From the NCBI RefSeq assembly GCF_002355515.1, contig NZ_AP014809.1, forward strand, positions 124,001 through 188,000: 64,000 nucleotides of DNA, given 5' to 3'. Numbering within the stretch: position 1 is the stretch's first letter; each line of letters opens with the position of its first letter. Made by a program: the position numbers and the translations under genes. Positions 61,818-64,000 of the stretch are shown here, one piece after another. The DNA comes from Methylorubrum populi (GTDB taxonomy: Bacteria; Pseudomonadota; Alphaproteobacteria; Rhizobiales; Beijerinckiaceae). The notes under the pieces are model-generated. The model was not told the origin of the DNA, made no database searches, and worked only from the letters and a program-made list of their open reading frames with translations.

Positions 61818-61905
61818 CGGCCGCCGCGCCGCGGAGCCTACCGAAACGCGCGCGGCTGACGCCTGTTCGCAGGCATCCGCCGCGTGGGGTAGGCTCAGCC
61901 CTGTC

Positions 61906-62400
61906 TTAGGCCGCCACCTGCTCCAGGGTCTCGGCGAGCTTGCTGGCGATCTCGTCGCCCTCGTAGATCTCGGACACGGCCTGCTTCAGCTTCTGCTCGT
62001 CCTCGGTGCGGCCGAGCGCCTTGGCATAGGCCGCCGCCGAGCCGAAGCCGGCCAGCCCGTAGTGGGACATCCGCTGGTACTGCGCGATGATCTCCACGTC
62101 GCGCAACTTGCTGTCGCTCGGCGCCTCCTGGATGCCGTGCTTCTTGGCCTCCGTGACGAGCCCCTCCATGCCCTTGCAGTGCTCGGGCTCGGCCTCGCCG
62201 CCGTTCTGCCGGATGAGGTCCTTGAGGATGTCGGTGTGCTTCTGGATGCCGCCGACCGAATGTTCGAGCATCTGCTTGAGCTTGGGATCGGAGACATGGC
62301 CGCCCAACTCCTTGATGGTCCTGATCATCTGGTCGTTGGCCGACCAAAGATCCTTCATTTCGTCCAGATAGACTTCCTTGAGGCTGCTCGGTGCTGACAT
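61906..62400 (-). CDS. DUF892 (YciE/YciF-type) ferritin-like protein
   Basis: 164 residues. Starts MSAPSSLKEVYLDEMKDLWS, the family's first helix, with HSVGGIQKHTDILKDLIRQN, the EPEHCKGMEGLVTEAKKHGI segment, YGLAGFGSAAAYAKALGR and EIYEGDEIASKLAETLEQVA. Conserved Glu and His residues suggest a di-metal site. GGGAGA before ATG 62400 and an EcfG-like promoter at 62430-62454 suggest stress control. Paralog-like to the gene at 37414. Confidence 0.88.
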   Translation of the reverse strand: MSAPSSLKEVYLDEMKDLWSANDQMIRTIKELGGHVSDPKLKQMLEHSVGGIQKHTDILKDLIRQNGGEAEPEHCKGMEGLVTEAKKHGIQEAPSDSKLRDVEIIAQYQRMSHYGLAGFGSAAAYAKALGRTEDEQKLKQAVSEIYEGDEIASKLAETLEQVAA

Positions 62401-62429
62401 CGATGTCTCCCGTTGGCTGCTCTCCTGGC

Positions 62430-62454
62430 AACACGACCTTGCTGGCGATGTTCC
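62430..62454 (-). promoter_or_regulatory. EcfG promoter candidate for the DUF892 gene
   Basis: GGAAC (62454-62450), 16 bases, TGTT (62433-62430), reverse strand, 30 bases before ATG 62400. One mismatch from CGTT. Confidence 0.5.
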
Positions 62455-62552
62455 TGGGCCGTTTGCCGCGTCGGGACCGTACCGCCCTATCCCGACACAG
62501 ATTCCCACTGGCGGGGCGAGACCTTCTAAACCGGAGGGTGTAAGTTGCCCGA

Positions 62553-62765
62553 ATGGACGGGGACGAGACCGAACTCGACATGGTGAGGCGGCACGTCCGC
62601 GAGGGCGCGGGGCACGTCGCCAACCAACGCGCGCTCGTCGCCCATTTGAAAGCGGACAGCCTGCCCGTCGCCGACGCAGAGGCCTTGCTCGCCACCTTTG
62701 AGGACATTCAGCGCCAGCACGAGGCGCACCTGGCGCGGATCGAGGCCGGAACGCCGCTCGGTTAA
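62553..62765 (+). CDS. small hypothetical protein
   Basis: 70 residues, mainly helical and charged (MDGDETELDMVRRHVREGAG, then LVAHLKADSLPVADAEALLA and FEDIQRQHEAHLARIEAG). Seems coding by its regular amphipathic pattern. No domain. Function unknown. Divergent from the DUF892 gene. Confidence 0.6.
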   Translation: MDGDETELDMVRRHVREGAGHVANQRALVAHLKADSLPVADAEALLATFEDIQRQHEAHLARIEAGTPLG

Positions 62766-63094
62766 GGGGGCGTCCCCGCCCGACCGGACGGCGCCGCCTC
62801 GTCAGGCATCCCGCCCCGGCTGGAGATCGACCACCTTGCCGGCCGGTCACTTCTCGGACGCGTCCACCCGAAGCCCCTCCGCGCCCTTGCGGGCGAGATG
62901 CCCGCGGGCACGTGCTCGACCAGCGGCCCTACGTCGACCCTGAAGGTTCACACGACGATGCCGGTCGCCGGCACCGCGAGCGCGGCGTCCGAGGCGTGGA
63001 CCTTGGCGGCGATGCGCGCGGCCCCCTCCGCGCCGGTGACGGTCCGTCTATCAGCTTCGGCCCGCTTTCGCCGTGCGGGTCGTCCTCAATCCAC
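62766..63094. other. 329-base region without a supported gene
   Basis: Short frames on both strands show no domain. Reading the reverse strand gives a short coding-like stretch (RRTVTGAEGAARIAAKVHAS) with stops around it, perhaps a fragment; unproven. Confidence 0.4.
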
Positions 63095-64000
63095 TCAGCT
63101 CAGAACGACCCGCAGCTTGTTCGCCAGCTCGTCCCGCTGGTATGGCTTGCTGAGGAGCGGCAGGTCGGCCGGCACGCCGTGCTCGTCGAGCGCCGTCCCG
63201 GTGTAGCCGGAAGTCAGCAGCACCCGGAGGCCGGGCCGCAGGCGCCGGGCCTCGACCGAGAGCTGCACCCCGTTCATGCCGCCGGGCATCACCACATCCG
63301 AGAACAGGATGTCGATGCGCTCCGGCCCGCCCAGTCGTTCCAGGGCCTGGGCGGCCTGCGTGGCGGTCAGCGTCCGGTAGCCGAGCTCGCCCAGGCTCTC
63401 GACCGCCATCTCCAGCACCGCCGGCTCGTCCTCGACCACCAGTACCACTTCGCCGGAGGCGGCGCGGCGCAGCGGCAGCGTACTATCCAGTCGGCTCTCA
63501 ACCGCCTTCTCGACCGAGCGCGGCAGGTAAAGCTCGATGGACGTGCCGCTCCCGGCCTCGCTCTTGATCTGCGCGTGGCCGCCGGCCTGCCGTACGAAGC
63601 CGTAGACCTGGCTCAAGCCGAGGCCGGTGCCCTTGCCGATGTCCTTGGTGGTGAAGAACGGCTCGAAGGCGCGGGCGCGCGTGCCGGCATCCATGCCGTG
63701 GCCGGTGTCCGTGACGGAAACGAGCACGTAGGCCCCGGGCCTTAGGTCGGGCCGGTCCGTGATCTCGTGCGCATCGAGGTGAGCGTTGCAGGTCTTCACG
63801 GTCAGCGTGCCGCCACCCGGCATCGCGTCGCGCGCGTTCACCGCGAGGTTCAGCACCGCGCTCTCGAACTGGCCCGGGTCGAGCCGCACCGGGTCGAGGC
63901 TCGCGTCGAGGTCGAGCCGCACCTCGACGGTCTCGCCGACCGCTCGCTGCAGGAGCGTCCGGAAATCCTTGAGCAGCCGGTTTGGGTTGACCGTCTCCGG
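63095..64000 (-). CDS. hybrid histidine kinase with receiver, 5' end outside window
   Basis: Open from the window edge to stop at 63095 (302 residues visible). Starts within the ATPase domain: PETVNPNRLLKDFRTLLQRA, N box [24 protein letters not shown] and GTGLGLSQVYGFVRQ; then a receiver (VVLVVEDEPAVLEMAVESLG, acceptor Asp in LFSDVVMPGG, TSGYTG, LSKPY). HisKA/PAS and N terminus lie beyond 64000. Similar in design to the hybrid kinase at 50354. Confidence 0.9.
   Translation of the reverse strand, partial: PETVNPNRLLKDFRTLLQRAVGETVEVRLDLDASLDPVRLDPGQFESAVLNLAVNARDAMPGGGTLTVKTCNAHLDAHEITDRPDLRPGAYVLVSVTDTGHGMDAGTRARAFEPFFTTKDIGKGTGLGLSQVYGFVRQAGGHAQIKSEAGSGTSIELYLPRSVEKAVESRLDSTLPLRRAASGEVVLVVEDEPAVLEMAVESLGELGYRTLTATQAAQALERLGGPERIDILFSDVVMPGGMNGVQLSVEARRLRPGLRVLLTSGYTGTALDEHGVPADLPLLSKPYQRDELANKLRVVLS

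Noticed and set aside
1..64000. CRISPR arrays, rRNA genes, phage structural genes
   Set aside because: No regularly spaced repeats, no rRNA sequence and no phage head or tail gene recognised in the window.

Overview
The window is high-GC alphaproteobacterial DNA. The mix of HWE-family sensor kinases, LysR/SDR oxidoreductase pairs, DUF892 and DUF3597 stress proteins and GGAAC-N16-CGTT (EcfG-type) promoters points to Hyphomicrobiales and most likely Methylobacterium or Methylorubrum. That placement is inference from gene content; no rRNA is present.

Layout. 1-2.3 kb is core genome: the 5' part of rpsA, rlmB and an intact tRNA-Glu(TTC). A large serine recombinase abuts and overlaps the tRNA 3' end, marking an integration junction. 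5-18 kb and 18-22 kb hold signalling genes: a GAF-PAS-HWE kinase plus response regulator, a membrane HisKA kinase, and an operon of ABC-type binding protein, Cache-HAMP-GAF kinase, response regulator, a shrunken binding-protein relic and a REC-adenylate cyclase. 7.6-13 kb and 21.8-28.5 kb carry oxidoreductases paired with LysR regulators, an alginate-export-like barrel, an isochorismatase-like hydrolase, a pirin and a DUF5996-acetyltransferase fusion.

28.5-31 kb is a mobile-element scar: a broken response regulator, an IS110/IS1111-type element with subterminal inverted repeats and a long non-coding 3' end that could encode a guide (seek/bridge) RNA, all sitting in older IS termini. 31-35 kb has secreted His-rich proteins and a subtilase / ECF sigma / anti-sigma / SPOR-like cluster. 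36.8-47.3 kb is a redox and regulator region (DUF4126, DUF892, alpha/beta hydrolase, MarR, AraC, F420-type reductase, SDR, GST, peroxiredoxin, LysR, MarR-GNAT) that contains a deletion fusing two convergent genes and a nonsense codon in the peroxiredoxin.

47.6-64 kb carries a HARP-like protein, an amine oxidase, a hybrid kinase, a bacteriophytochrome-HWE-REC protein, several kinase relics, an iron-permease-like protein, a PAS-HWE kinase, a periplasmic Cys-rich protein, DUF3597 and DUF892 proteins with EcfG-like promoters, an outer-membrane barrel with a frameshifted signal peptide, and a hybrid kinase cut by the window edge.

Together the content is sensory and stress-response accessory DNA with many decaying genes. 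The best leads for something new are the candidate guide RNA of the IS element, a dispersed hairpin repeat with compensatory base changes, the binding-protein/kinase/cyclase operon and the protease-sigma-anti-sigma cluster.
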